Notes: generated by a model from the sequence alone, not told the origin. A stretch of 64,000 nt of DNA from Lachnospiraceae bacterium (GCA_017617395.1 JAFZWG010000072.1:146539-210538); one strand, 5' to 3'. Shown: positions 1 through 8,605, counted from the stretch's first letter. Translations and numbers: made by a program.

Positions 1-546
1 GAGAAGCGCAGCACCGAGCACACCGCCGACACAACCTTCCACGGACTTCTTAGGGCTTAACACAGGAAATGCCTTGTGCTTTCCGATCAACACGCCGACG
101 CAGTACGCGCACGTGTCCGAACCCCAGGCACCCAGGAACACAAGCCATACCAGGAACGCACCGCTCTCAAGCTCGCGGATGCGGAAAATGCAGCACAGCA
201 TGATCGCTACGTAGAACACGCTGAAAAATGCAGCCATCACCTCGGTAAACTGAAATCTCGGATAGCCGATCACGAACGTGACGAGCAACAATAAAACAAG
301 GCACATCACGCAAGGACGGATCGCATTCTCGTAACCGAGCACCATCAGCACATAGTATCCGACCGCCGCCGCATAGCAAATCAGCGTCGGCGCCTTCCAC
401 GGTGCCTTAAAGACGCGGTTGAACTCGAACATACCGATCAGCGAAATCGCCAACAGCACGCCCCAGAGAACGTAGCCGCCGAAGCAGATGGCACCGAAGG
501 CGACCAGCACGAGAATAATCCCGCTGAGCAATCGTTTCTTAAACAT
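1..546 (-). CDS. cdsA: Phosphatidate cytidylyltransferase, 3'-truncated by the window edge
   Basis: Makes CDP-diacylglycerol from phosphatidic acid and CTP, the branch point of phospholipid synthesis, in the cytoplasmic membrane. The first 182 residues are present: a start MFKKRLLSGIILVLVAFGA, several hydrophobic membrane segments, and the SPKKSVEG motif typical of CdsA near residue 170. The C-terminal signature region lies beyond base 1, so completeness cannot be judged. The ATG at 546 follows a GGAGGACTGTGA-type ribosome site and lies 15 bases after the uppS stop. The order uppS-cdsA is the usual one in Firmicutes. The family call is secure; only the missing end is uncertain. Confidence 0.92.
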   Translation of the reverse strand, partial: MFKKRLLSGIILVLVAFGAICFGGYVLWGVLLAISLIGMFEFNRVFKAPWKAPTLICYAAAVGYYVLMVLGYENAIRPCVMCLVLLLLVTFVIGYPRFQFTEVMAAFFSVFYVAIMLCCIFRIRELESGAFLVWLVFLGAWGSDTCAYCVGVLIGKHKAFPVLSPKKSVEGCVGGVLGAALL

Positions 547-561
547 TCACAGTCCTCCAAA

Positions 562-1290
562 TCACTTCACGCCGCCGAATCTGCGATCGCGTCCCTGATA
601 GTACTCGATCGCCTTCTGCAGCTCTTTTTTATTGAAATCCGGCCACAACACATCCGTAAAATAGAACTCGGTATAAGCCAACTGCCACGGCAGAAAATTC
701 GACGTGCGCATCTCTCCGCTCGTCCGGATCATCAGGTCCGGATACGGAATCCCGGCCGTGTCAAAATAAGAGTAGAAAATCTCCTCCGTCAGATCCGAAG
801 CCTTCTTTTTCCCTGCCTCGCAATCCGCGGCAAATGCGCGCGCCGCACGCAGAATCTCATCTCTCCCACCATAGTTAATAGCAACCTGGAACTGTAAACC
901 CGTATTGACCGCAGAAACCTCCTCCAGCTTCCGAATGCTCTCCTGCAGGTCCTCATCCAACGCGGAAATATCGCCGATCACACGAACACGCATATTGTTC
1001 TTGCTGCTTCTGGCGATACTGTCCTTCATGTATTTGCGAAGAAGCTTCATCAAAGCGTCGACCTCGTCCTTCGGCCGAGCCCAGTTTTCCGTGGAAAATG
1101 CATAGACGGTAAGATATTCGATTCCCAGGTTAAACGCATCCTCGCAGATCTGCTCCGCGGTGCGGCTGCCCGCAGCATGCCCCGCATTGCGCGGCAGCAG
1201 GCGCTTTTTCGCCCAGCGTCCGTTTCCGTCCATGATAATGGCAACGTGGCGCGGCACCGGTTTTTCCGAGATGTCCGTCGTCTTACTCAT
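562..1290 (-). CDS. uppS: Undecaprenyl diphosphate synthase (isoprenyl transferase)
   Basis: Condenses isopentenyl diphosphate units onto farnesyl diphosphate to give C55 undecaprenyl diphosphate, the lipid carrier for wall precursors. Diagnostic blocks are HVAIIMDGNGRWAKKR near the N-terminus, with the catalytic Asp in the IIMDGNGRWA motif, and RTSGEMRTSNFLPWQ followed by FYFTDVLWPDF near the C-terminus. I start at the ATG at 1290 (MSKTTDIS, 242 residues) because GGAAGG lies just upstream; the in-frame ATG ten codons earlier has no ribosome site. It sits between frr and cdsA, all on the minus strand. Length is normal for the family. Confidence 0.95.
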   Translation of the reverse strand: MSKTTDISEKPVPRHVAIIMDGNGRWAKKRLLPRNAGHAAGSRTAEQICEDAFNLGIEYLTVYAFSTENWARPKDEVDALMKLLRKYMKDSIARSSKNNMRVRVIGDISALDEDLQESIRKLEEVSAVNTGLQFQVAINYGGRDEILRAARAFAADCEAGKKKASDLTEEIFYSYFDTAGIPYPDLMIRTSGEMRTSNFLPWQLAYTEFYFTDVLWPDFNKKELQKAIEYYQGRDRRFGGVK

Positions 1291-1323
1291 CTTCCATCCT
1301 TCCCGTTCTTCGCATGTCATACG

Positions 1324-1348
1324 AAAAGGGCGTCTGTGACGCCCTTTT
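1324..1348 (-). terminator. Hairpin between frr and uppS
   Basis: Perfect 11-bp stem (AAAAGGGCGTC, loop TGT, GACGCCCTTTT) in the frr-uppS gap. The U tail after the stem is only about four bases, so this is probably a partial terminator or attenuator that lowers expression of uppS and cdsA relative to pyrH-frr. Confidence 0.55.
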
Positions 1349-1386
1349 GCAGTCAGTCCGAAACGATTCTCATACTGTATTGAATC

Positions 1387-1935
1387 TTAAACCGTCATGA
1401 TCTCCTTGGTCTTGTCATCAACGGTCTTGTCGATCAGCTCGATGAACTTGTCGGTCATCTTCTGAGCATCGGTCTCCATCTTCTTGGTCTCGTCCTCGGA
1501 AATCTCCTTGCCGGCCTTCTTGATGGCGTCGTTCGCATCGCGGCGGATGTTGCGGATGGCAACCTTCGCTGCCTCGCCCTTCTTCTTCACATCCTTCGCA
1601 AGCTCCTTACGACGGTCCTCGGTGAGCTCCGGGAACGTAAGGCGAACAACCTTGCCGTCGTTGCTCGGCGTGATACCGATATCGGACGCAAGAATCGCCT
1701 TCTCGATCTCCTTGATCATCTTCGACTCCCAGGGCTGGATCATAATGACACGTGCCTCGGGAACGGAAACGTTCGCAACACCCTGCAGATTCGTCTGCGT
1801 GCCGTAGTAATCAACACGGATCTTATCGAGAAGATGCGGGTTGGCACGGCCTGCGCGGATGTTCGCGTACTCCTCCTTCAAAAAGTCAATCGTCTTGTTC
1901 ATCGACTCCTCAAACGGCTTCAAAACCTCATTCAT
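1387..1935 (-). CDS. frr: Ribosome recycling factor
   Basis: Splits post-termination ribosomes together with EF-G. The 182-residue protein has the canonical length and sequence: an N-terminal helix (EVLKPFEESMNKTIDFLKEEY), the RAGRANPHLLDKIRVDYYGT block, and a C-terminal helical end with DDKTKEIMTV. The ATG at 1935 follows GGAGGTAGCAAA. It is immediately downstream of pyrH (51-base gap) and upstream of uppS, the conserved pyrH-frr-uppS-cdsA order. Nothing unusual in length or composition. Confidence 0.97.
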   Translation of the reverse strand: MNEVLKPFEESMNKTIDFLKEEYANIRAGRANPHLLDKIRVDYYGTQTNLQGVANVSVPEARVIMIQPWESKMIKEIEKAILASDIGITPSNDGKVVRLTFPELTEDRRKELAKDVKKKGEAAKVAIRNIRRDANDAIKKAGKEISEDETKKMETDAQKMTDKFIELIDKTVDDKTKEIMTV

Positions 1936-1986
1936 TTTGCTACCTCCTGTAAACTCTATACTCTTACAAAAAAAACGAAATGTCGT

Positions 1987-2691
1987 TTATACCGTAACCA
2001 CGGTTCCCGTGTTGGTTCCGTTAACGTTCGTCACGATGCTGTTCTCCTCGTTAAGAGAGAACACCAGCGTGGGAATGTTATTCTCCATGCACATTACCGT
2101 CGCCGTGAGATCCAGAACCTTCAGCTTGCGGTCCAGAAGCTCCTGATACGTGACGGTCGTGTACTTCACAGCCGTCGGATCGGTCTTCGGGTCTCCGGTG
2201 TACACACCGTCCACCGCGCGTGCCATCACGATCGCGTCGCAGTCAAGCTGCACCGCACGCAGCGACGTTGCCGTGTCCGTCGAAAAATAAGGATGTCCCG
2301 TGCCGCCCGCAAGGAAGATCACATGACCCGCCTTCATCGCCGCTACGGCCTTATCCTTGGAGAACAACTCGCTCACCGTACCGCAGGCGAACGGCGTGTA
2401 GATGTCCGTCTCCAGCCCGCAGCAGCGGCAGATCTCCGACATATAAATGCAATTCATGACCGTGGCCAGCATGCCGATGGAGTCCGCCTTCGTACGGTCG
2501 ATCGTCTCGCTGCTTCTGCCGCGCCAGAAATTGCCTCCGCCGATGACGATCGCCACCTGCGTGCCGCCGTCAACAAGCGTCTTAATCTGCTTCGCAACCT
2601 CCATGCAGGTCGCCTCGTCGAAGCCGGTCTTCTTCTCGCCGGCGAGGGCTTCCCCGCTCAATTTCAACAAAATTCTTGCGTAAGTGCTCAA
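1987..2691 (-). CDS. pyrH: UMP kinase
   Basis: Phosphorylates UMP to UDP with ATP in pyrimidine nucleotide synthesis. It is an amino-acid-kinase-fold protein: phosphate-binding motifs LLKLSGEALAG at the N-terminus and IVIGGGNFWRG near residue 50, and LAGGTGHPYFSTDTA near residue 130. The start codon is TTG at 2691 (STYARILLKLSG), since GGGAGG lies about six bases upstream and no ATG is available before the conserved N-terminal strand. 234 residues is the usual size. A good promoter precedes it, so it probably heads a pyrH-frr-uppS-cdsA transcript. Confidence 0.96.
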   Translation of the reverse strand: MSTYARILLKLSGEALAGEKKTGFDEATCMEVAKQIKTLVDGGTQVAIVIGGGNFWRGRSSETIDRTKADSIGMLATVMNCIYMSEICRCCGLETDIYTPFACGTVSELFSKDKAVAAMKAGHVIFLAGGTGHPYFSTDTATSLRAVQLDCDAIVMARAVDGVYTGDPKTDPTAVKYTTVTYQELLDRKLKVLDLTATVMCMENNIPTLVFSLNEENSIVTNVNGTNTGTVVTV

Positions 2692-2737
2692 AGTAACCTC
2701 CCTGGGCGAGGGAAAGCGTCCACTCGCTCCGCACCCT

Positions 2738-2766
2738 ATTTTACCATACCGGCCATGTCAAATCAA
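2738..2766 (-). promoter_or_regulatory. Sigma-A-type promoter for pyrH
   Basis: Minus-strand TTGATT (2761-2766), 17-base spacer, TAAAAT (2738-2743) with an upstream TGG that can act as an extended -10. It lies about 45 bases upstream of the pyrH TTG start. An inner TTGACA here is only 12 bases from the -10 and was not used. Confidence 0.55.
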
Positions 2767-2790
2767 CACCAAAACGAAAGTGCATAAGCA

Positions 2791-2825
2791 CAAAATCAAA
2801 AGGCCCCGGCAGAAGCACCGGGGCC
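2791..2825 (-). terminator. Terminator of the sugar ABC transporter operon
   Basis: Eight-bp GC stem GGCCCCGG/CCGGGGCC (2802-2809 and 2818-2825) with an eight-base loop. On the minus strand it is followed by TTTTGATTTTG. It lies 40 bases past the stop of the last permease gene. Confidence 0.8.
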
Positions 2826-2864
2826 CTAAGAGAACGTCACATTTTACGACGATTTTATTTCTTT

Positions 2865-3845
2865 CTACTCCTTCACACCGCCGACGGACACGCCGCCAAC
2901 GATATTCTTCGCAAAGAAGATATACACGACGATAACCGGCAGAACCGACAACGCCATCGCGACATACTGGAAACCGAGGTCCTTATCCTTCTCCGTCGCC
3001 GCACGCAGCGTGTAGATCAAAATCGGGAGCGTACGCTTCTTGCTGCTCGAGAGGATCATGGCAGGCATATAGTAGTTGTTCCAGCTTGCGACAAATGCAA
3101 AGATCAACTGTACCGCCAACGCAGGCTTCATCAGCGGAAGCACGATGCGGTTTAAGATGCTGACCTCAAAGCAGCCGTCGATTCTCGCGGCCTCGATCAG
3201 GGACATCGGAAGGTTGCTCTTCATGTACTGCACGATGTAGAAATACGTGACGGGCGCAGCGATCGACGGAACGATCAGCGGGATGAAGCTGTCCTTCATC
3301 TTCAGCGTATCGACAACCAGGCGATAGAAACCGAGCGACGTAACCTGCGTAGGGATCATCATGATCGCAAGAATAAATACGTGAACCGCTTTTCTTCCCT
3401 TAAACCGGTACGCATGGATCGCATACGCGGTCATCATCGAGAAGTAAACGTTCAGAATGGCGCTGGAAAATGCAATGATCGCACTGTTCAGGGTGCCTCT
3501 GAAGAAGTCAAGCGTACTGTTCTGCAGTTTTTTAAGGTTGTTTAAAAGCTGATCTCCGGGCACAAACGAAACGCCTGTGGTGATCTGTGAATGCGAACGG
3601 GTCGCGTTGATGAACAACAGGTAGAACCAGATGAGACACAACACGCTCAACGCGGTGAGCACAAGGTACGCGATCACGCGGATGGTACCCATTCCCATGG
3701 ATTTCTTCACGGTGTACGGGCTCTTCCCTGAGTTCTTCTGAAGCATCTCCTCCGCGGCGATCGCCTGTAACGACGTCTCCTCCGGAGCAGCTTCCGTCTG
3801 ATTCATTTCGTTCGGAATCAGATCCGATTGAATTTTCTTACTCAT
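2865..3845 (-). CDS. Carbohydrate ABC transporter permease, MalG/UgpE type
   Basis: Second membrane subunit of a CUT1-family sugar importer. The protein (326 residues) has a cytoplasmic N-terminal extension of about 50 residues, then about six membrane segments and the EAA loop EAARIDGCFEVSILNRIVLP near residue 230, which docks on the ATPase. The ATG at 3845 (MSKKIQSDL) follows GGAGGTG; an upstream in-frame ATG lacks a ribosome site. It follows the partner permease by 13 bases and is followed by a terminator. No ATPase is encoded nearby, so a shared MsmK-type ATPase elsewhere is likely. Substrate unknown. Confidence 0.9.
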   Translation of the reverse strand: MSKKIQSDLIPNEMNQTEAAPEETSLQAIAAEEMLQKNSGKSPYTVKKSMGMGTIRVIAYLVLTALSVLCLIWFYLLFINATRSHSQITTGVSFVPGDQLLNNLKKLQNSTLDFFRGTLNSAIIAFSSAILNVYFSMMTAYAIHAYRFKGRKAVHVFILAIMMIPTQVTSLGFYRLVVDTLKMKDSFIPLIVPSIAAPVTYFYIVQYMKSNLPMSLIEAARIDGCFEVSILNRIVLPLMKPALAVQLIFAFVASWNNYYMPAMILSSSKKRTLPILIYTLRAATEKDKDLGFQYVAMALSVLPVIVVYIFFAKNIVGGVSVGGVKE

Positions 3846-3858
3846 ACCGCACCTCCGC

Positions 3859-4800
3859 TCAATCTTCGTCCTTTGCCATAAACTTGTATACCACAAAACT
3901 GAGGATACCGGTTATGAACAAAAGCATTACGGACAGTGCTCCGGCAGAACCGTAGTTCTTACTCTTGCTGATGTACTGAGCAAGACGCATGATCACGGTC
4001 TCCGCAGCGGGAACGTTGGTAGAGAAGATATCCTTGTTCATCGGCATGCCGGAACCCTTGGTCACAACCTCGGGCACGTCATACATCTGAATACCGCCGA
4101 TCAGGGAGGTAATCAATACGTAGACAAGGATCGGCTTCAAAATCGGCAGGGTAATCTTACGGAACACCTGGAACTGGCTTGCGCCGTCCACTTCCGCCGC
4201 CTCAAAGAGCGACTCGTTGATTCCCATGATACCGGCCATCAACAGAATGGTCGTGTTGCCGAACCACATGATGAAGTTGATAAATGCGATCAACGAACGC
4301 GTCGGCGCAATATGGAAGAACAAGTCGTAGTCCTTGCTCATACCGAACGACTCAAAAATCTGGTGAACCGGGCCGCCGCGCGAAAACATCGTGAAGAACA
4401 TCATACCGAAGGCAATTGCCATAATCAGGTTCGGCAGGTAGATGACCGCCTTAAAGAAACCTGCGGCACGAATGCGGAGCCGGTTGTTCGCAAACCACGA
4501 AGCCAGCAACAGCGAGAACAGTATCTGCGGGATGAAACCCATGACCCAAAGGATCATCGTGTTGAAGAACAGGCGAGCGGTTCCAGCGGAAAAAAGCGCC
4601 TTGTAGTTCTTCAGGCCGACGAACTTGTTCACGTAGTCAAAGTCGGTCTGCGAAAAATAATGGTCAAAAAAGCTGAAATAGATCGTCTGAATCAGCGGAT
4701 AAAAAGAAAAAACCAGGAATACGACAAAGAAGGGAATCAAAAAGATATAACCCCACTTATCCTTTCCCAGTTTCGAATGTTTCTTAACGGTTTCGTTCAT
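3859..4800 (-). CDS. Carbohydrate ABC transporter permease, MalF/UgpA type
   Basis: First membrane subunit of the same CUT1 importer. The 313 residues contain an N-terminal membrane segment (GYIFLIPFFVVFLVFSFYP), a periplasm-side loop and five more membrane segments, with the EAA loop EAAEVDGASQFQVFRKITLP near residue 200. The gene lies between the binding-protein gene (154 bases upstream, across a strong hairpin) and the second permease. The pairing is the classical binding protein-permease-permease operon for oligosaccharide or glycerol-phosphate-like substrates. The sequence does not identify the sugar. Confidence 0.9.
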   Translation of the reverse strand: MNETVKKHSKLGKDKWGYIFLIPFFVVFLVFSFYPLIQTIYFSFFDHYFSQTDFDYVNKFVGLKNYKALFSAGTARLFFNTMILWVMGFIPQILFSLLLASWFANNRLRIRAAGFFKAVIYLPNLIMAIAFGMMFFTMFSRGGPVHQIFESFGMSKDYDLFFHIAPTRSLIAFINFIMWFGNTTILLMAGIMGINESLFEAAEVDGASQFQVFRKITLPILKPILVYVLITSLIGGIQMYDVPEVVTKGSGMPMNKDIFSTNVPAAETVIMRLAQYISKSKNYGSAGALSVMLLFITGILSFVVYKFMAKDED

Positions 4801-4876
4801 ATCAATCTCTCCGTCGTGGATTGGACTCTGATATCGAGTGACTTGGAGAAGCGTTCAATACATTTTCATTGTAATA

Positions 4877-4902
4877 CCGGATGCCCCGTGCGGGGCATCC
4901 GG
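4877..4902 (-). terminator. Intercistronic hairpin between binding protein and permease genes
   Basis: Twelve-bp nearly loopless dyad (CCGGATGCCCCG/CGGGGCATCCGG). No U run follows it, so it is more likely an RNA-stabilising or partial-termination element that lets the binding protein be made in excess over the permeases, as is common in such operons. Confidence 0.5.
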
Positions 4903-4954
4903 TAAAACTCTGATTCATGCCCTGTCATTAGACAGGCTTCTTCGGAAGAATCAA

Positions 4955-6313
4955 TTAGCGCTTGATCGTGTCAACATTGACATCCGGATAAGCTGCCTTG
5001 ATCTTAACCTTGAAGGCCTCGAGAGCCTCTTCGAACGTTGCATTGCCAAGGAAGTACTCCTTCATGCAAGACTGGAAGTTCTCGTTGCAACCCTGATCGT
5101 AAGCACTTGCGTACTTGATGCTGATCTTGTTTGCGCCCTCTGCAAGAACACCGTAAAGGTTCTGTCCGCCAAGGTAAGCATTGCCGATCGTGGTGTCAGC
5201 TGCAAGCTTCTCCATAGCCGGCTTGTCGTTTACGAAGTCGGAGAACTTCTGAGCAAGCTTAACAAGAGTATCGGTGTCAGCCGTCATCTTAAGGATGATG
5301 TCCTTAACAAGCTCGCTGTTGTCCGTACCGGTTGCTGCGCAAACCCAGGTACCGCCCCAGAAGAAACCTTCCGGACCAACGGTGATGTGCCACTTGCCTG
5401 CCTCACCAACGGAGTTAGGCTCGGTGCAGTTCATGCAGAAATCGATGAACCAAGCGGGTCCAAAGTAGCAGAACGTGGTACCGTCAAGGAAGAAACCATC
5501 CTTCCAAGGTCCCTGACCCCAAAGGGAATCCTTGAGGTTGTAACCGTTGTCGGTGAACTTCTTCGTCTGATCAACCCAATCCCAAATTCTCTGGTCAACG
5601 ATTACGTTCTTATCCTTGTCAACCCAAGCGGACGTAACGTTGTTGGAGAATACACGGTAGGAATCATCAAAACCTGCTACCATAGCGTAGCCGGCTTCCT
5701 TCATCTTAGCTGCGGTAGCTTCGAACGAAGCCCAATCCTTTACAGCCTCCTGAACCGTTGCAACATCGGAAGATCCGAGAACTCTCTCGGCGATGTCAGT
5801 TCTGTAGATGAGACCTGCGGGACATCCCTGCCAGGAAGCACCCTTAAGGTTGCCCTTGGAATCGGTAACGATGTCCTGCGTATACTTGTACTGATTTGCA
5901 AGATCCTTGGAAACATTGATGCCAAGATCTGCAAGATTCATGGAAACGCTGGGCTCAACATACTTCAGTGCGTAGTCAGCCTCGATCAGGAACAAGTCAA
6001 CCTTGTCGTCTGCCTTGGCATCCTTCTGATTCTTAAGAGCCTCGTCAAGTGCGTTCTGGTAAGCCATACCCTCGTTCGGGGTGATGTTCCAAACGACCGT
6101 CGTGTCGCCGATCTTGCCCTTGTTCGAATCGCTCGAATCCTTGGTGTAACCGGGATAGAGCTCCTCGAGTCTCTGCTTGAACTCCTCGTTCCAGCAGTAG
6201 ATGTTCAGGACCTTGCCCTGCTCTGCCTTGTCATCCTTGCCGCAAGCTGCGAAACAGCAAACGATCATTGCAAGGACAAGTACCAGAGAGAGTACTTTTG
6301 CTGCTTTCTTCAT
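4955..6313 (-). CDS. Extracellular solute-binding lipoprotein of a sugar ABC transporter
   Basis: Captures substrate outside the cell for the two permeases downstream. The 452-residue protein begins with a lipoprotein signal (MKKAAKVLSLVLVLAMIVCC) and a lipobox ending FAAC near residue 21. The mature part has the family 1 binding-protein pattern: a first strand with VLNIYCWNEEF, and aromatic-rich C-lobe segments such as FFWGGTWVCAATGTDNSE. I start at the ATG at 6313 because AAGGAGTG precedes it and the signal peptide begins there; the longer reading has 54 extra residues with no ribosome site. It has its own promoter (6402-6430). Substrate unassigned. Confidence 0.9.
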   Translation of the reverse strand: MKKAAKVLSLVLVLAMIVCCFAACGKDDKAEQGKVLNIYCWNEEFKQRLEELYPGYTKDSSDSNKGKIGDTTVVWNITPNEGMAYQNALDEALKNQKDAKADDKVDLFLIEADYALKYVEPSVSMNLADLGINVSKDLANQYKYTQDIVTDSKGNLKGASWQGCPAGLIYRTDIAERVLGSSDVATVQEAVKDWASFEATAAKMKEAGYAMVAGFDDSYRVFSNNVTSAWVDKDKNVIVDQRIWDWVDQTKKFTDNGYNLKDSLWGQGPWKDGFFLDGTTFCYFGPAWFIDFCMNCTEPNSVGEAGKWHITVGPEGFFWGGTWVCAATGTDNSELVKDIILKMTADTDTLVKLAQKFSDFVNDKPAMEKLAADTTIGNAYLGGQNLYGVLAEGANKISIKYASAYDQGCNENFQSCMKEYFLGNATFEEALEAFKVKIKAAYPDVNVDTIKR

Positions 6314-6401
6314 AGATGAACACTCCTTCACTTTTTTTACCTTGACATTATTATCAAGGCATCCGGTCCGATACGTCACTCTGCGCTCGGCCATCGACGC
6401 C

Positions 6402-6430
6402 ATCATAACACACAATTTTTGCAGATGCAA
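6402..6430 (-). promoter_or_regulatory. Promoter of the sugar transporter operon
   Basis: Minus-strand TTGCAT (6425-6430), 17-base spacer, TATGAT (6402-6407). It lies about 90 bases upstream of the binding-protein ATG. One copy of the repeated CACAATTTTT lies in the spacer, so a regulator bound there would affect polymerase access directly. Confidence 0.7.
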
Positions 6431-6450
6431 GCGGAAATTCACAATTTTTT
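6411..6450. repeat. Direct repeat CACAATTTTT, 30 bp apart
   Basis: Identical 10-mers at 6411-6420 and 6441-6450, start to start exactly 30 bp, about three helical turns, so both lie on one face of the DNA. One sits in the promoter spacer and one just upstream of the -35. This arrangement fits an operator pair, but no regulator gene is adjacent. Confidence 0.4.
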
Positions 6451-6639
6451 CATGGTTTTTTCTGTACTCCGACACGATTTATAGCAATTTCCGACAAAAG
6501 AACCCCGTATTTTCCGAGTAAAAGCATGTAAAAAGTAACATAAAAATTCAACCAATGATCAAATATGATAACTCATTAGATTTCTAACTCAAAAATCAAA
6601 TAACGCGTAATCTCATGTGTTGTTTTCCGCAAATACGCA

Positions 6640-6672
6640 AAAAACAAGGCTTCCGCAACTGCGAAAGCCCTG
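6640..6672 (-). terminator. Terminator downstream of tsf
   Basis: Stem GGCTTCCGC/GCGAAAGCC with one mismatch and loop AACT, followed on the minus strand by GTTTTTTG. It closes the rpsB-tsf transcript 47 bases after the tsf stop. Confidence 0.8.
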
Positions 6673-6718
6673 TCTGTTAATAGCATTTTTTTGACTTTTC
6701 GTGCAAAACCGGTAGGAA

Positions 6719-7648
6719 TTACTTGCCCATCTGCTTTGCAACTTCCTCTGCGAAGTTCTCCTCGCGCTTCTCCATACCCTCACCGGTCTCGAAACGAACG
6801 AACTTCACAATGTCAAGATCCTTGGAAACGCTTGCAACGTAAGCTGCAACCTTCTTCTCCTGATCCTTGACATAAATCTGGTCAACAAGGCAGATCTCCT
6901 TGAGCTCCTTGTCAAGACGACCCGGAACGATACGCTCGATGACGATGTTCTCCGGCTTCGGCTTCGCGCTCTCGGCGTTCTCCTTCAGAGCCTCCTTCGT
7001 GATGATCTCGGTCTCGGAAGCGATGAAATCAGCGGAGATCTCCTCCTTGCGAACGTAAGCGGGCTTCATAGCGCAAACCTGCATTGCAACATTCTTCGCG
7101 CACTCGATCGTAGCGTCGGTAGCCTCACCCTTCATCTGAACAAGGATGCCGAGCTTGCCGCCGTTGTGGATGTAGCTTACAACAAAGCCGTCCTCAGCGA
7201 CGATCTTCTCAAAGCGGCGGATGGAAAGCTTCTCACCGATAACGGCAACAAGATTTGCCAGAGCCTCCTTGATCGAAATGGAGGAATCCTCGCACCAGGG
7301 CTCAGCAAGGAAGCAGTCGATGCAAGCAGCGTCGGTCTCGGCAGCCTGCTTCGCAACCTTTGCAACAAACTCCTGGAACTTCTCATTCTTAGCAACAAAG
7401 TCGGTCTCCGAGTTAACCTCTACAACGGAAGCAACCTTGTTATCAGCGGTAACATAAGCAGCGCAGATACCCTCAGCGGCAATTCTGCTCTCCTTCTTGG
7501 CAGCCTTGGCAAGACCGTTCTCACGGAGCCATACAACCGCCTTCTCCATATCGCCGTCAGTCTCGGTCAGTGCCTTCTTGCAGTCCATCATGCCGGCACC
7601 GGTCGACTCACGGAGATCCTTAACCATGCTTGCAGTAATCGTAGCCAT
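6719..7648 (-). CDS. tsf: Translation elongation factor Ts
   Basis: Nucleotide exchange factor for EF-Tu. The N-terminal UBA-like domain (SMVKDLRESTGAGMMDCKKA, residues 7-26) and the EF-Tu contact motif TDFVAKNEKF near residue 80 are intact. 309 residues is typical. It follows rpsB after 62 bases with no promoter in between, so the two are co-transcribed from the rpsB promoter, the near-universal arrangement. The ATG at 7648 follows AGGAGAATAAGACT. A terminator follows. Confidence 0.97.
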   Translation of the reverse strand: MATITASMVKDLRESTGAGMMDCKKALTETDGDMEKAVVWLRENGLAKAAKKESRIAAEGICAAYVTADNKVASVVEVNSETDFVAKNEKFQEFVAKVAKQAAETDAACIDCFLAEPWCEDSSISIKEALANLVAVIGEKLSIRRFEKIVAEDGFVVSYIHNGGKLGILVQMKGEATDATIECAKNVAMQVCAMKPAYVRKEEISADFIASETEIITKEALKENAESAKPKPENIVIERIVPGRLDKELKEICLVDQIYVKDQEKKVAAYVASVSKDLDIVKFVRFETGEGMEKREENFAEEVAKQMGK

Positions 7649-7710
7649 AGTCTTATTCTCCTATCCGGGATATTCCCTGTATGAAATTGAATTTTGAAGT
7701 TATTTCGAAA

Positions 7711-8454
7711 TTAAGCCTCTGCAGCCTCGGTGGTCTCCTCAGCCTCAGACTCGCTGTTGTCAACGAGCTCCTCGCCCTGATTTGCCTCGATGACAGCGTC
7801 TGCCATCTTGCCAACGATCAACTTTACGGCGCGGATTGCGTCGTCGTTGCCCGGGATGACATAATCGAGCTCATCGGGATCGCAGTTCGTGTCGGCGATA
7901 CCGATCAACGGGATGTGAAGAGAATGAGCCTCCTGAACGCAGATGCGCTCCTTCTTGGGGTCTACTACGAAGATGGCATCCGGAACCTGCGTCATCTCCT
8001 TGATACCGCCGAGGTTCTTCTCCAGCTTCTCCCACTCCTTCTTGATGCCGATAACTTCCTTCTTGGGAAGTACATCGAACGTGCCGTCCGTCGACATCTT
8101 CTCGATCTCCTTCAGACGAGCGATACGGGAACGGATCGTCTTGAAGTTGGTGAGCATACCGCCGAGCCAACGCTCGTTTACATAGTACATACCGCAGCGC
8201 TCTGCCTCGCTCTTGATCGAGTCCTGAGCCTGCTTCTTCGTTCCTACGAAGAGGATCTTGCCGCCCTCGGCAATGATGTTCTTAACCGCTGCGTAAGCCT
8301 CGTCCACCTTACCTACCGACTTCTGAAGGTCGATGATGTAGATACCGTTTCTCTCGGTGTAGATGTACGGAGCCATCTTAGGGTTCCAGCGTCTCGTCTG
8401 GTGACCGAAATGTACACCGGCCTCCAGCAGTTGTTTCATTGAGATTACACTCAT
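7711..8454 (-). CDS. rpsB: 30S ribosomal protein S2
   Basis: Component of the small ribosomal subunit, needed for docking of S1-like functions and initiation. Conserved N-terminus [20 protein letters not shown] and the [20 protein letters not shown] block; the last 25 residues are acidic and low complexity, as in many clostridial S2 proteins. 247 residues. The ATG at 8454 follows CGGAGG. A strong promoter lies about 100 bases upstream, leaving a GC-rich untranslated leader that could host autoregulation, though I cannot assign a known leader fold. Confidence 0.97.
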   Translation of the reverse strand: MSVISMKQLLEAGVHFGHQTRRWNPKMAPYIYTERNGIYIIDLQKSVGKVDEAYAAVKNIIAEGGKILFVGTKKQAQDSIKSEAERCGMYYVNERWLGGMLTNFKTIRSRIARLKEIEKMSTDGTFDVLPKKEVIGIKKEWEKLEKNLGGIKEMTQVPDAIFVVDPKKERICVQEAHSLHIPLIGIADTNCDPDELDYVIPGNDDAIRAVKLIVGKMADAVIEANQGEELVDNSESEAEETTEAAEA

Positions 8455-8555
8455 GATAATACCTCCGATTGGTTTGTTTCATCTGCGCAGCCCAAAAGGC
8501 ATACCCGCAAGGGGAACCGGCCTTCCGACAGCAGCGCATGCTTAGTGACTTTGGC

Positions 8556-8584
8556 AGTATAGCACAGCTTTTGCAAGGATTCAA
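8556..8584 (-). promoter_or_regulatory. Promoter of rpsB-tsf
   Basis: Minus-strand TTGAAT (8579-8584), 17-base spacer, TATACT (8556-8561) preceded by TGTGC, giving an extended -10. It lies about 100 bases upstream of rpsB, just beyond the codY terminator. Confidence 0.75.
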
Positions 8585-8605
8585 GCAAATTTTACGGAAA
8601 TTTTG

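Larger units (their letters stand above)
6314..6718 (-). promoter_or_regulatory. 405-base regulatory gap upstream of the binding-protein gene
   Basis: AT-rich and without any credible gene. From right to left it holds the tsf terminator (6640-6672), about 150 bases of AT-rich DNA with no feature I can name, two copies of CACAATTTTT (6411-6420 and 6441-6450), the promoter, and a small hairpin (CCTTGA/TCAAGG, 6340-6345 and 6354-6359) just before the ribosome site. Confidence 0.6.

Noticed and set aside
2755-2760. Consensus TTGACA upstream of pyrH
   Set aside because: It is only 12 bases from the TAAAAT -10. The TTGATT five bases further upstream gives a 17-base spacer and was used instead.
4838-6319. 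493-codon open frame on the plus strand opposite the binding-protein gene
   Set aside because: Antisense shadow of a lipoprotein gene with clear signal peptide, promoter and operon partners.
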